A stretch of DNA of 42,279 nucleotides, taken from contig CAJOKR010000014.1 of the NCBI GenBank assembly GCA_905235135.1, positions 1 to 42,279 of the forward strand, given 5' to 3'. The stretch is from an uncultured Bacteroidales bacterium. Lineage in GTDB: Bacteria; Bacteroidota; Bacteroidia; Bacteroidales; WCHB1-69. The notes beneath the pieces were generated by a model that was given only the letters and a program-made list of their open reading frames with translations, searched no databases and was not told where the DNA came from. How positions within the stretch are numbered: position 1 is the first letter of the stretch; each line of letters starts with the position of its first letter. Positions 25,889 to 34,192 of this stretch are shown here, piece by piece. Position numbers and translations under genes: made by a program.

Positions 25889-27052
25889 ATGAATAGAACA
25901 AACAACAACGAACCCCACCCCCGCCGCATCGCCGTCCTCGGCTCCACGGGGTCGATGGGCACGCAGGCGTTGGAGGTCATTGCGCTGCACCCCGACGTGC
26001 TACAATTAGAGGTCATCGCCGCCAACTCCAGCGCGGAACTGTTAATCCGGCAGGCGAAACTATACCATCCCAACATCGTGGTGGTGGTACAAGAGGCCGC
26101 GTATAAGATCGTGAAAGAGGCGCTTGCCGACGAAGACATAAAGGTCTTCTGCGGTGAAGAATCCCTGTGCGACGTCTGTGAGATGGACTGCGTCGATATG
26201 GTGCTATCGTGCATCGTGGGCATCGCGGGATTGCGCCCGGCTTATCGCACAGTGGCCTGCGGCACGCCCTTAGCCATCGCCAACAAGGAGACCCTCGTGG
26301 TCGCCGGCGAGCTCATCATGCGCACCGCCAAGGAGCACAACGCGCCAGTACTGCCCGTTGATTCGGAGCATTCGGCCATTTTCCAGTGCCTCGCGGGCGA
26401 GCAGTACAACCCCGTCGAGAAGCTGATTATCACCGCATCCGGTGGCGCTTTCCGAGGCTACACCAAGGAGCAGTTGGAGACCGTCACCCTGCAAAGTGCC
26501 CTGAAGCACCCCAACTGGAGCATGGGTCCGAAAGTGACCATCGACAGCGCGAGCCTGATGAACAAGGGCTTGGAGGTAATCGAGGCCAAGTGGCTGTTTA
26601 ACATGCCGTTGGAGAAAATCGACGTGCTGGTACACCCGCAGTCGGTCATCCATTCCATGGTTCAGTACGAGGACGGTTCCGTGAAGGCGCAGCTCGGCGT
26701 TCCCGACATGCGGTTGCCCATCCAGTACGCTCTCTCCTACCCCATCCGACTGTCCCTGCCCTACGAGCGTCTCGACTTCACCAAGTACAGCAATCTCACA
26801 TTCGAGAAACCTAACAAAGAGGTGTTCCCGTGTTTGGACATGGCCTACAAAGCCTCCGCTACCGGCGGCGGTATGCCCTGCGTGATGAACGCTGCCAACG
26901 AAGTCGCGGTCAAGCGGTTCATGCAGGAGGAGATCAAGTTCACCGACATCCCCCGCATCATCGAGCACGCCCTCGCCACCGCCCCGACCGTCAAGCCGAA
27001 AACCATCGAGGAGTACGTGGCGTTGGATGCGGAAACGCGCGCCCGCCTGTAG
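25889..27052 (+). CDS. dxr: 1-deoxy-D-xylulose 5-phosphate reductoisomerase
   Basis: A 387-residue enzyme that makes 2-C-methyl-D-erythritol 4-phosphate, the first committed step of the non-mevalonate isoprenoid pathway, with NADPH and a divalent metal. The NADPH loop is GSTGSMG at residues 18-24 (Met where Ile is commoner). The catalytic region carries LPVDSEHSAIFQCL, the loop TASGGAF and HPNWSMGPKVTIDSASLMNKGLEVIEA; the helical C-terminus includes MPCVMNAANEVAV. The start MNRTNN avoids an extension through the hairpin element. A hairpin array follows at 27127. Confidence 0.96.
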   Translation: MNRTNNNEPHPRRIAVLGSTGSMGTQALEVIALHPDVLQLEVIAANSSAELLIRQAKLYHPNIVVVVQEAAYKIVKEALADEDIKVFCGEESLCDVCEMDCVDMVLSCIVGIAGLRPAYRTVACGTPLAIANKETLVVAGELIMRTAKEHNAPVLPVDSEHSAIFQCLAGEQYNPVEKLIITASGGAFRGYTKEQLETVTLQSALKHPNWSMGPKVTIDSASLMNKGLEVIEAKWLFNMPLEKIDVLVHPQSVIHSMVQYEDGSVKAQLGVPDMRLPIQYALSYPIRLSLPYERLDFTKYSNLTFEKPNKEVFPCLDMAYKASATGGGMPCVMNAANEVAVKRFMQEEIKFTDIPRIIEHALATAPTVKPKTIEEYVALDAETRARL

Positions 27053-27126
27053 GGACACGATTCTCGCCCTGTTCCCCAATTAAACAGTAATCTGACGACA
27101 AGACCACTTATTATGAAAGACATCTT

Positions 27127-27310
27127 CCTTAAGCAGTCCCGGAGGGACAAAACGCACGAAGTGCTAATAACCCCACACAAGCAAAGCGCAGTGTGGGGCT
27201 CACCACACAAGGCGAAGCCGCAGTGTGGGGCGCGCGAAGTGCAATTAACCCCACTCAAGCGTAATGCAGTGTGGGGCCTGACACACAAGATGACAACCGC
27301 AGTGTGGGGG
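27127..27310 (+). repeat. Hairpin array 1, running into the lipoprotein gene
   Basis: It opens with CCTTAAGCAG, then stems TCCCGGAGGGA and GCACGAAGTGC. Four larger hairpins follow at 27171-27198, 27203-27228, 27249-27276 and 27282-27306, each with a stem like CCCCACAC/GTGTGGGG and an inner stem such as GGCGAAGCC. The last, divergent copy contains the ATG of the next gene. Confidence 0.85.
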
Positions 27311-27802
27311 CTCCTGATTCTTGCTGCCACGTTGCTCGTCGCCTGCGACCGAGGCAGCCATTCCATTACCGGAGACTACAGCTACAAGCTCTCCGGCGAG
27401 ATTAAGCTGACCGATGCCGACGGCGAGGTGACCTACCGGCTCCTCCACCGCGACGGGCAGATGAACATCCTGCGCGACAAATCGGAAAAGAACCGATATA
27501 TCATCACCATGAACGAGATGAACGGCGGATGCTTTACGATGGGGGCCAAGCTGGACGGCGACGACCTGCTCATCGACCGGCACGAATTCGCCACCAACAT
27601 CCTCTCCACCAGTAGTTTCCCCGACATTGACATCATCGACGAAGAGGACCCCACCATCGTCTATCACGTAACCGCCACTGGAAACGGCAAACGGAACGGT
27701 GACATCCTAGTAATCAAAGAGGAATGGCAAGGTGGCCAAAGTGGAAATCCGGGCGCCAGACTGTACGGTGCCGAAATGACCATCCTCGCAGAAAAGAATT
27801 AG
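27290..27802 (+). CDS. Small lipoprotein of unknown function
   Basis: A 170-residue protein with a lipoprotein signal (MTTAVWGLLILAATLLVAC; the lipobox is LVAC with C19), so it is exported and lipid-anchored. The mature part is rich in Asp, Glu, Gly and Ile and shows no motif I recognise (SGEIKLTDADGEVTYRLL; NEMNGGCFTMGAKLDGDDLLI). The start at 27290 is chosen because the extension to an ATG at 27113 only translates repeat sequence. The N-terminal AVWG is encoded by the repeat motif GCAGTGTGGGG. It ends 3 nt before the RND fusion-protein gene and is likely co-transcribed. Confidence 0.72.
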   Translation: MTTAVWGLLILAATLLVACDRGSHSITGDYSYKLSGEIKLTDADGEVTYRLLHRDGQMNILRDKSEKNRYIITMNEMNGGCFTMGAKLDGDDLLIDRHEFATNILSTSSFPDIDIIDEEDPTIVYHVTATGNGKRNGDILVIKEEWQGGQSGNPGARLYGAEMTILAEKN

Positions 27803-27805
27803 CGT

Positions 27806-28834
27806 ATGAAACGTTGTGTGACAATCCTAACGGCTGCAACGCTGATCCTCGCGGTGACAGCGTGCAAGAAGACGGCTCCCCCGCAGGAACGCACTGCCAT
27901 TCCCGTGCAGGTGATGGTGGTCGATACTGTGGCCGGCGGCATGACACGCACCTACGTTGGCGAAGTTGAGGAGAGCCTGTCAGTGTCGGCGAGTTTCCCA
28001 ATGGGCGGGCGCGTAGAGCGTGTGTATGTACACGAGGGCGACCGCGTGCGTGCGGGACAAATCCTCGCCACCGTCAACAGCAGCACCGCAGAGAATGCCT
28101 ACAACTCTGCCAAAGCCTCGTTAGAGCAGGCGGAAGATGCCTACAAACGGCTGAAGAAGGTGTATGACCAGGGCAGTCTGGCGGAAGTTAAATGGGTGGA
28201 GATGGAGACCAACTTGGAGAGAGCTCGCTCTATGGAGCAGATTGCCAAGAAACAGTTGGAAGACTGCACGTTACGGGCTCCTGTCGCGGGCGTAGTAGGT
28301 ACCTGCAATGCCAAAGCGGGCGCATCGTTGCTGCCGGGCGAACCTGCCGTCACCATCCTCGACATGGGCAGCGTCTCCGTCACCTTCTCCGTCCCCGAGA
28401 GCGAAATCAACACCGTGAACATCGGCGACAAAGCCTCCGTCAGCGTGGCTGCGCTCAACAACCGCATTCTCACCGGCCGCATCACCGACCGCAGCGTCAA
28501 CGCTTCCCGCGTGTCGCACAGCTACGAGGTGAAAATCGCCTTTCCCAACCCCGACCGCTCCCTGCTGCCCGGCATGGTTTGCAAAGTGCAGCTCGAACAG
28601 CCTGACGACCAAGGATTTGTCATCCCCGCCAAATGCGTCCAAACCCGTCCCGAAGGCCTCTCCGTCTGGGTGATGGAGAATGGCCGCGCTAAACACCGCC
28701 TCGTCACCTCCTCCGCCTTCATGGCCAACGGCGTCCTCATCTCCTCTGGGTTGCATCCCGGCGACACGGTCATCACCGCCGGCATGGATAAACTCTATAC
28801 TAATGCAGCATGCAGAATGCAGAATGTAGAATAA
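27806..28834 (+). CDS. RND efflux membrane fusion (adaptor) lipoprotein
   Basis: A 342-residue periplasmic adaptor of the AcrA/HlyD family. It has a lipoprotein signal ending LAVTAC (C20), a biotinyl-lipoyl half (ASFPMGGRVERVYVHEGDRVRAGQILATV), a coiled-coil hairpin (about 90-140), the returning lipoyl half (LRAPVAGVVGTCNAKAG) and beta-barrel segments (VTFSVPESEINTVNIGD; SYEVKIAFPNPDRSLLPGM). It links the pump to the outer-membrane channel. The last residues (AACRMQNVE) and the stop are encoded by a 7-nt repeat array (28805-28832), so the original C-terminus has been replaced or extended. Confidence 0.93.
   Translation: MKRCVTILTAATLILAVTACKKTAPPQERTAIPVQVMVVDTVAGGMTRTYVGEVEESLSVSASFPMGGRVERVYVHEGDRVRAGQILATVNSSTAENAYNSAKASLEQAEDAYKRLKKVYDQGSLAEVKWVEMETNLERARSMEQIAKKQLEDCTLRAPVAGVVGTCNAKAGASLLPGEPAVTILDMGSVSVTFSVPESEINTVNIGDKASVSVAALNNRILTGRITDRSVNASRVSHSYEVKIAFPNPDRSLLPGMVCKVQLEQPDDQGFVIPAKCVQTRPEGLSVWVMENGRAKHRLVTSSAFMANGVLISSGLHPGDTVITAGMDKLYTNAACRMQNVE
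28805..28832 (+). repeat. Four 7-nt repeats forming the 3' end of the adaptor gene
   Basis: GCAGCAT, GCAGAAT, GCAGAAT, GTAGAAT follow without gaps, and the TAA stop starts on the last base of the array. The hairpin element starts 12 nt later. Confidence 0.78.
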
Positions 28835-28843
28835 ATATAAACT

Positions 28844-28917
28844 CCTTAAGCAGCCTCGAAGAGGCAAAACGCGCGAAGCGCAATTAACCCCACACAAGGC
28901 GAAGCCGCAGTGTGGGG
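28844..28917 (+). repeat. Single hairpin element between adaptor and pump genes
   Basis: CCTTAAGCAG, then GCCTCGAAGAGGC, GCGCGAAGCGC and a CCCCACAC/GTGTGGGG hairpin with inner GGCGAAGCC. All three stems are intact although their bases differ from arrays 1 and 3. Confidence 0.85.
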
Positions 28918-28950
28918 CTGGTCATAAACGAAGAACAAGCATCAACGTAA

Positions 28951-31900
28951 ATGTCACAACGTCACCACATCCTCTCCGCCATGCGCAGCCACAAGATCAT
29001 CTTCTTCATTGTGGCGTGCTTGGTTGCGTTCGGAATTTTCGCGCTGACGAGGCTGAACAAGGACGAGTTTCCGCAGTTCACCATCCGGCAGGGCGTTGTG
29101 GCGGCGGTCTATCCCGGCGCGACGGCCCAAGAGGTCGAGGAGCAGGTGACCAAGCCGTTGGAGCGGTTTTTGTTCACCTACGCCGAAATCGACAAGGAGA
29201 AAACCTACTCGGTGACGGAAAACGGCATCGTGTATGTGTATGCCGAGCTGCGCGTGTCGGTGAGCGACAAGGACGGCGCGTGGTCGAAAATCCGGCACGG
29301 GCTGCAGCTATTCAAGAAAACCTCTTTGCCGGCGGGCGTTTTGGAGATTGTGGTGGTGGATGATTTCGGAAACACCTCCTCCATGCTGCTGACCGTGGAA
29401 TCGCCCGAACGAACCCCGCGCGAGCTGGAAGGCTACGCCGAGCGTCTCTGCGACCGACTGCGCTCAATTCCCGAAATGGGCAACATCAAGATTCTCGGGC
29501 AGCAGAACGAGGAAATCGCCGTATTAGTGGATCAGGAAAAATTAGCGGCTTACGGCATCAGCCAGCGGGCGCTTTTGGTGGAATTGGCCACGCAGGGCAT
29601 CCGCACTGTGGGCGGTAGCGTGGAGAACGAGGCTGGCGAGGCGCAAGTCCATATTTCCATACCGTATCAGTCTGAATATGAGATTGGTGAGCAGATTGTC
29701 TTCACCGACCCGATGGGACATCACGTGCGTCTTCGCGACATCGCCACAATCCAGCGTCGCTATGCCGAGCCCAAGAACTACATCAAATTCAACGGCACCT
29801 CTACCGTGCTGATTTCCATGGAGATGGCTCCTGGCAACAACATCGTGGCGTTCGGGAAAAAAGTTGAGAAGGAAATCGAAGCTTGTAAGAAAACGCTGCC
29901 TCCGGACGTCGATATGCACAAAATCACCAACCAACCCTACGTGGTCAACAAATCGGTGATGTCGTTCCTGCGCGACCTGCTCTTCTCCATCCTCGTGGTC
30001 ATCGCGGTGATGCTGCTGCTCTTCCCGCTGCGCACCGCGCTGGTCTCGGGTTCCAGCGTGCCCGTCTGCACCGCCGTCACCATGGGCCTGATGTATCTCT
30101 GCGGCATCGAGCTCAACACCGTCACCTTAGCCGCGCTCATCGTGGTGCTGGGTATGATCGTGGATGACTCGGTCATCGTCATCGACGGCTACACCGACAT
30201 GCTTCGTAACGGCTATTCGCGCTGGTACTCAGCGTTTAACAGCACAAAAGCGCTGTTCGTTCCGATGTCGTTGGCCACATTAGCCATTTCGGGCATGTTC
30301 TTCCCGATGACCCACATCATCACCGGTCCGTTGGGCGACTTCGTGCAGCTGTTCCCGTGGACCGTGGCCTTCGCGCTGGTTTGCTCCATCTTCTATGCCG
30401 TATGGGTAATCCCTTATTTGTCAACGGTTTTCATCAAACGAAACAAAGACGGCATCGCGCCGAACCGCTTTGAGGCGGCCCAAAACCGCTTCTTCGTGTT
30501 CCTGCAAGAGCAGTACGACCAGGTGCTGACCCACTGCTTCCGGCACCCCGCCATCGTCATTATGCTGGCCATCGGGGCCATCTCCCTCGGCGGATTCCTC
30601 TTCACCCGCCTGCAAATCCAGATGCTGCCGAAGGCCGACCGCAACTGTTTTGCCGTGGAAATGCATCTCGCAGACGGAAGCACGCTGGCGCAGACCGAGG
30701 CCATCGCCGACAGCATGGAACACGTGTTGCGTGCCGATCCGAGGGTGACCTCTGTCACCTCCTTCATCGGCTGCTCCTCGCCGCGTTTCCACGCCACTTA
30801 CGCCCCGCAGATGGCCCACAAAAACTACGCCCAGTTCATCGTCAACACCACCTCCGAGAAAAACACGCTGAAGCTCATCCGGGAGTACGGTCCGAAGTAC
30901 GAGTACCATTTCCCGAACGCCTACGTTCGCTTCAAACAGATTGACTATCAAGCGGTAAGCAACCCCGTGGAGGTACGTTTTTCCGGTGATGATTTCGATG
31001 CAATGAAATCCGCCGCCGACTCGTTGAAGCTCTTCTTGCACACGCTGCCGGAGCTCACATGGGTGCACTCCAACATGGACGAAACCTCACAGAACATCGG
31101 GGTCACGCTGAAGGGCGATGAAGCCACGCGCCTGGGAGTTACACAGAGCATGTTGTCGTTGTACCTCTCCTCCGCGCTCGGCGGGCAAAACCTCACCAAC
31201 GTCTGGGAGGGCGACTACAAGGTGCCGGTGACACTCTACACGCGGCAGGGCGGCGACACCCTCAACTACCAAGGGTTGGAGGACTTCCTGATTCCGACCT
31301 CCGTGCCCGGCACGTGGGTACCGCTTCGGCAGGTCGCCGATGTGAGCCCCGAATGGCACGATGCGGTCATCAACCGGCGAAACAGCATCCGCACCGTCAC
31401 CGTGGGCGCGGACCTCAACTTCGGCTACAGCCAGCCCGATGTGATGAAGAAAATTGACCGTTACGTCAACGAGGAGCTAAAGCCAAATATTCCTGACAAT
31501 GTGGAAGTTACTTACGGCGGTCTGACTGGCATCAACGGGATGGTGATCCCAGAAATCGCGCTCAGCTTCTTAGCCGCCGTGCTGGTACTCTTCGTCTTCC
31601 TGCTCTACCATTTCGGGCGATTGGACATCGTCTTCCTAACCCTTTCGGCCAGCCTGATTTGCGTTTTCGGCGCGTGCCTCGGGCTTTGGCTCTTTGGCCT
31701 CGACTTCAGCATCACAGCGGTTTTGGGCGTGGTCAGCCTGATCGGCATCATCGTACGCAACGCCATCATCATGTTCGAGTATGCCGAGGACCTGCGCCGC
31801 AACAAGCGCAAGAGTGCCCGCGAGGCCGCCTTTGAGGCCGGTCGACGCCGTATGCGCCCCATCTTCCTCACCTCCGCCACCACCGCATTGGGCGTGATGC

Positions 31901-32025
31901 CCATGATTATCGCCCACACCAACCTTTGGATGCCCATGGGCGTGGTGATATGCTTCGGCACGATTTTCTCGTTGCCGTTAGTGGTTACGGTGCTGCCAGT
32001 GGCATACTGGCAAATCTTTAAATAA
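28951..32025 (+). CDS. RND-family efflux pump permease (AcrB/HAE1 type)
   Basis: A 1024-residue inner-membrane proton-driven transporter. Residues 13-31 form the first membrane helix; the porter domain includes the PGATAQEVEEQVTKPLE block; the central helices contain LGMIVDDSVIVID with the proton-relay Asp pair at D405 and D406. The duplicated second half carries a porter domain and the closing helices (SLIGIIVRNAIIMFEYAEDL; LTSATTALGVMPMII). It exports small molecules through the adaptor and TolC partners encoded on either side. The substrate cannot be deduced. The gene order fusion protein, pump, channel is typical of Bacteroidota. Confidence 0.95.
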   Translation: MSQRHHILSAMRSHKIIFFIVACLVAFGIFALTRLNKDEFPQFTIRQGVVAAVYPGATAQEVEEQVTKPLERFLFTYAEIDKEKTYSVTENGIVYVYAELRVSVSDKDGAWSKIRHGLQLFKKTSLPAGVLEIVVVDDFGNTSSMLLTVESPERTPRELEGYAERLCDRLRSIPEMGNIKILGQQNEEIAVLVDQEKLAAYGISQRALLVELATQGIRTVGGSVENEAGEAQVHISIPYQSEYEIGEQIVFTDPMGHHVRLRDIATIQRRYAEPKNYIKFNGTSTVLISMEMAPGNNIVAFGKKVEKEIEACKKTLPPDVDMHKITNQPYVVNKSVMSFLRDLLFSILVVIAVMLLLFPLRTALVSGSSVPVCTAVTMGLMYLCGIELNTVTLAALIVVLGMIVDDSVIVIDGYTDMLRNGYSRWYSAFNSTKALFVPMSLATLAISGMFFPMTHIITGPLGDFVQLFPWTVAFALVCSIFYAVWVIPYLSTVFIKRNKDGIAPNRFEAAQNRFFVFLQEQYDQVLTHCFRHPAIVIMLAIGAISLGGFLFTRLQIQMLPKADRNCFAVEMHLADGSTLAQTEAIADSMEHVLRADPRVTSVTSFIGCSSPRFHATYAPQMAHKNYAQFIVNTTSEKNTLKLIREYGPKYEYHFPNAYVRFKQIDYQAVSNPVEVRFSGDDFDAMKSAADSLKLFLHTLPELTWVHSNMDETSQNIGVTLKGDEATRLGVTQSMLSLYLSSALGGQNLTNVWEGDYKVPVTLYTRQGGDTLNYQGLEDFLIPTSVPGTWVPLRQVADVSPEWHDAVINRRNSIRTVTVGADLNFGYSQPDVMKKIDRYVNEELKPNIPDNVEVTYGGLTGINGMVIPEIALSFLAAVLVLFVFLLYHFGRLDIVFLTLSASLICVFGACLGLWLFGLDFSITAVLGVVSLIGIIVRNAIIMFEYAEDLRRNKRKSAREAAFEAGRRRMRPIFLTSATTALGVMPMIIAHTNLWMPMGVVICFGTIFSLPLVVTVLPVAYWQIFK

Positions 32026-32026
32026 T

Positions 32027-32068
32027 GTAGAATGAAGAATGTAGAATGAAGAATGTAGAATGTAAAAT
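32027..32068 (+). repeat. Six 7-nt repeats after the pump gene
   Basis: GTAGAAT, GAAGAAT, GTAGAAT, GAAGAAT, GTAGAAT, GTAAAAT run without gaps, beginning 1 nt after the pump stop. They share GTAGAAT with the array at 28805. Confidence 0.8.
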
Positions 32069-32085
32069 AATTATGAATAAATATT

Positions 32086-32332
32086 CCTTAAGCAGCCCCG
32101 GAGGGGCAAAACGCACGGAGTGCAAATAACCCCACATAAGCGAAGCGCAATGTGGGGCGCACGGAGTGCAAATAACCCCACATAAGCGAAGCGCAATGTG
32201 GGGCGCACGGCCCACATAAGCGAAGCGCAATGTGGGGCGCACGGAGTGCAAATAACCCCACATAAGCGAAGCGCAATGTGGGGCGCACGGAGTGCAAATA
32301 ACCCCACACAAGGCGTAAGCCGCAGTGTGGGG
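32086..32332 (+). repeat. Hairpin array 3, five units, between pump and TolC genes
   Basis: It opens with CCTTAAGCAG, CCCCGGAGGGG and GCACGGAGTGC. Five large hairpins follow at 32130-32157, 32176-32203, 32211-32237, 32256-32283 and 32302-32332. Four have CCCCACAT/ATGTGGGG stems with inner GCGAAGCGC; the fifth has CCCCACAC/GTGTGGGG with inner GGCGTAAGCC. The unit is about 46 nt with a GCACGGAGTGC link; the third unit lost 13 nt of the link and one stem base. No gene lies in this 329-nt gap. Confidence 0.9.
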
Positions 32333-32354
32333 CCGGTGAATATGAACAACGAAT

Positions 32355-33701
32355 ATGTATAAGATACGAACCTTCATAGCGATACTACTCACGGCAGCGG
32401 GACTGGCACTCTCCGCGCAGACCCTCACGCTCGACAGCTGCAAGGCGTTGGCGTTGCAGAACAATCTGACGTTGAAAAACGCGGCGTTGGATGTGGCGGC
32501 GGCGCAGGAGGTCAAGAAGCAGGCATTTACGAAATATTTCCCCAATGTGAGTGCTATTGCGGGCGGCTATTACGCGGCGAAACCGCTGTTCGAGTACGGC
32601 ATCGACGACATCGAGAACGCCTCGGCCCGGCAGTTTCTGCACAACCTCTACTACGAGTACGGTGCGGCGATGGGGCTCCCCGATCGGATAACACTTTGCG
32701 AGAACGGGGTGATGGCGGGCGCGATGCTTGTGCAGCCGGTCTATATGGGCGGACAGATTGTGAACGGCAACAAACTTGCGAAGGTGGGCATCGAGGCCGC
32801 CGAACTGAAAGCACAACTTACCGAAGATCAAGTACTTCAGCAGGTGGAGGAATACTACTGGCTGATTATCTCCTTGGAAGAAAAGATGAAAACCTTGCAG
32901 CAGGCAAAGACCTTCTTGGACACGCTGGAACGCGATGTCACCACAGCATCCGAAGCTGGGTTGGTATCCAAGAATGATCCGCTGAAGGTGAAGCTCAAAT
33001 GGTACGAAATCCATGCCAATATCGAAAAGGTCCGAAACGGCATCTCGCTGGCCAGCGATGCGCTCTGCCAGTTGATTGGCCTGGAGCATCAAAACAGCCT
33101 GACCCTCACGGACACCATCGGGGAGATTTCAGCATGGCAGGCACAGTGGGCCGATCCATATTCCGCCGTACGAGGTCGCAAGGAAACGCAATTACTGGAT
33201 CTGCAGGTCAACGCCGAAGAGTTGAAGAAAAAGATGGCCTTAGGGGAGACCCTCCCGCATTTGACCGTCGGGGGAACAGCCTCCTACGGCAACCTCATCT
33301 TCGACCATTTCACCGCCAACGCATTAGCATTCGCCACGTTACAGGTGCCGCTGACGGGTTGGTGGGAAGCCTCGCACAAGCTGAAGCAACAGGACATTCT
33401 GATTCAGAAAGCGGAAAACGAACGCACCGACCTCATCCAAAAGATGAATCTGGAAACCATGCAGGCATGGAACAACGTCGATGACGCCTACAACCAATAC
33501 CAGCTGTCGGAATTGGCTCTGCAAGACGCGGAAGCCAACCTCCGGGACGTCAAAGCCGACTACAACGCCGGTCTCGTCCCCGTCTCCGATCTTCTCGAAG
33601 CCCAAACGCTCCTCCTCCAAGCCCAGAACCAGCGCACCGACGCCCTTATCGACCTGAAGATCAAGGCCGAACACTATAAGACCCTGACAAACGCCCACTA
33701 A
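32355..33701 (+). CDS. TolC-family outer-membrane efflux channel
   Basis: A 448-residue outer-membrane protein with a signal peptide (about 1-21, ending ALSAQ). The TolC fold is seen as two long helical repeats: LTLDSCKALALQNNLTLKNAALDVAAAQ near the start and a parallel second half with a long coiled region ending SELALQDAEANLRDVKADYNAGLVPVSDLLEAQTLLLQAQNQRTDALIDLKIK. It forms the exit duct for the RND pump. The start MYKIRTF follows hairpin array 3. Confidence 0.92.
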   Translation: MYKIRTFIAILLTAAGLALSAQTLTLDSCKALALQNNLTLKNAALDVAAAQEVKKQAFTKYFPNVSAIAGGYYAAKPLFEYGIDDIENASARQFLHNLYYEYGAAMGLPDRITLCENGVMAGAMLVQPVYMGGQIVNGNKLAKVGIEAAELKAQLTEDQVLQQVEEYYWLIISLEEKMKTLQQAKTFLDTLERDVTTASEAGLVSKNDPLKVKLKWYEIHANIEKVRNGISLASDALCQLIGLEHQNSLTLTDTIGEISAWQAQWADPYSAVRGRKETQLLDLQVNAEELKKKMALGETLPHLTVGGTASYGNLIFDHFTANALAFATLQVPLTGWWEASHKLKQQDILIQKAENERTDLIQKMNLETMQAWNNVDDAYNQYQLSELALQDAEANLRDVKADYNAGLVPVSDLLEAQTLLLQAQNQRTDALIDLKIKAEHYKTLTNAH

Positions 33702-33911
33702 ACTGATGGGTGCTGACAAGGACTATGCACAAGGGATGGCTGATATCAAGCGGCGTTTCCGCCTTGTCAACCCTTAACCTTAAACGTATATGCACTACGG
33801 CCAATATGTCAAAGAACGCCGAAATCCCCACACGGGCAGATTTCAATTTTGGGTATGCGGCATACCGGACGGAATTCAAGCGGCGAGTATGACGAATACG
33901 CCAAAAACTTT
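33702..33911. other. Non-coding gap after the efflux operon
   Basis: Short frames exist on both strands but none resembles a known protein or has a start signal. GACAAGG near 33715 and CCTTGTC near 33763 are complementary and enclose a smaller GCGG/CCGC hairpin, which could end the efflux transcript. Together with the orphan promoter copy at 33912 and the stretch to 34192, this makes a gap of about 490 bases without a convincing gene. Confidence 0.35.
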
Positions 33912-33947
33912 GCAAATATACACAAAAAAACGCCCTTTGTCAAGGGG
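33912..33947 (-). promoter_or_regulatory. Orphan promoter copy (minus strand)
   Basis: On the minus strand TTGACAAA and TATATTTG with 15 nt between, closely matching the YhcG-type gene promoter at 35342-35376 over about 35 bases. No recognisable gene follows it in the minus direction; the nearest open frame starts inside the -7 box and cannot be its product. Confidence 0.5.
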
Positions 33948-34192
33948 TAAATGCATTTTTAACAATTTTTAATGGCTTTCAGCCCCTGTTTTCCCCGTTT
34001 TCCGTTCCTATTTCACTCATTATCCGCCATTTCGGAGGATAAAGGCTGTAAATTGCTGGTTTCCAGCCGTCAACAGGTATCCTCTCCAAAAACACTTCAA
34101 CCTCCCTAAGCTTGCGGTTGATGGCTTCTGTACGAGTGCCTTGAAGTTGAAAAATTAGTAGGGGTCGATTACACATACAAGCGGAACGATTT

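Noticed and set aside
27113-27289. Longer start for the lipoprotein at 27113
   Set aside because: The extra 59 residues only translate hairpin repeats and would put the lipoprotein signal in the middle of the protein.
27127-32332. Repeat arrays as CRISPR
   Set aside because: Units are joined without unique spacers of even length, contain nested hairpins and lie between efflux genes; no cas gene is present.
32018-32545. Minus-strand open frames through hairpin array 3 (repeated LRLCG and CTPCAPHC type peptides)
   Set aside because: They are translations of the repeat, without start signals or a family match.
33661-33972. Small frames on both strands after tolC
   Set aside because: No family, start signal or conserved look; one begins inside a -7 box.
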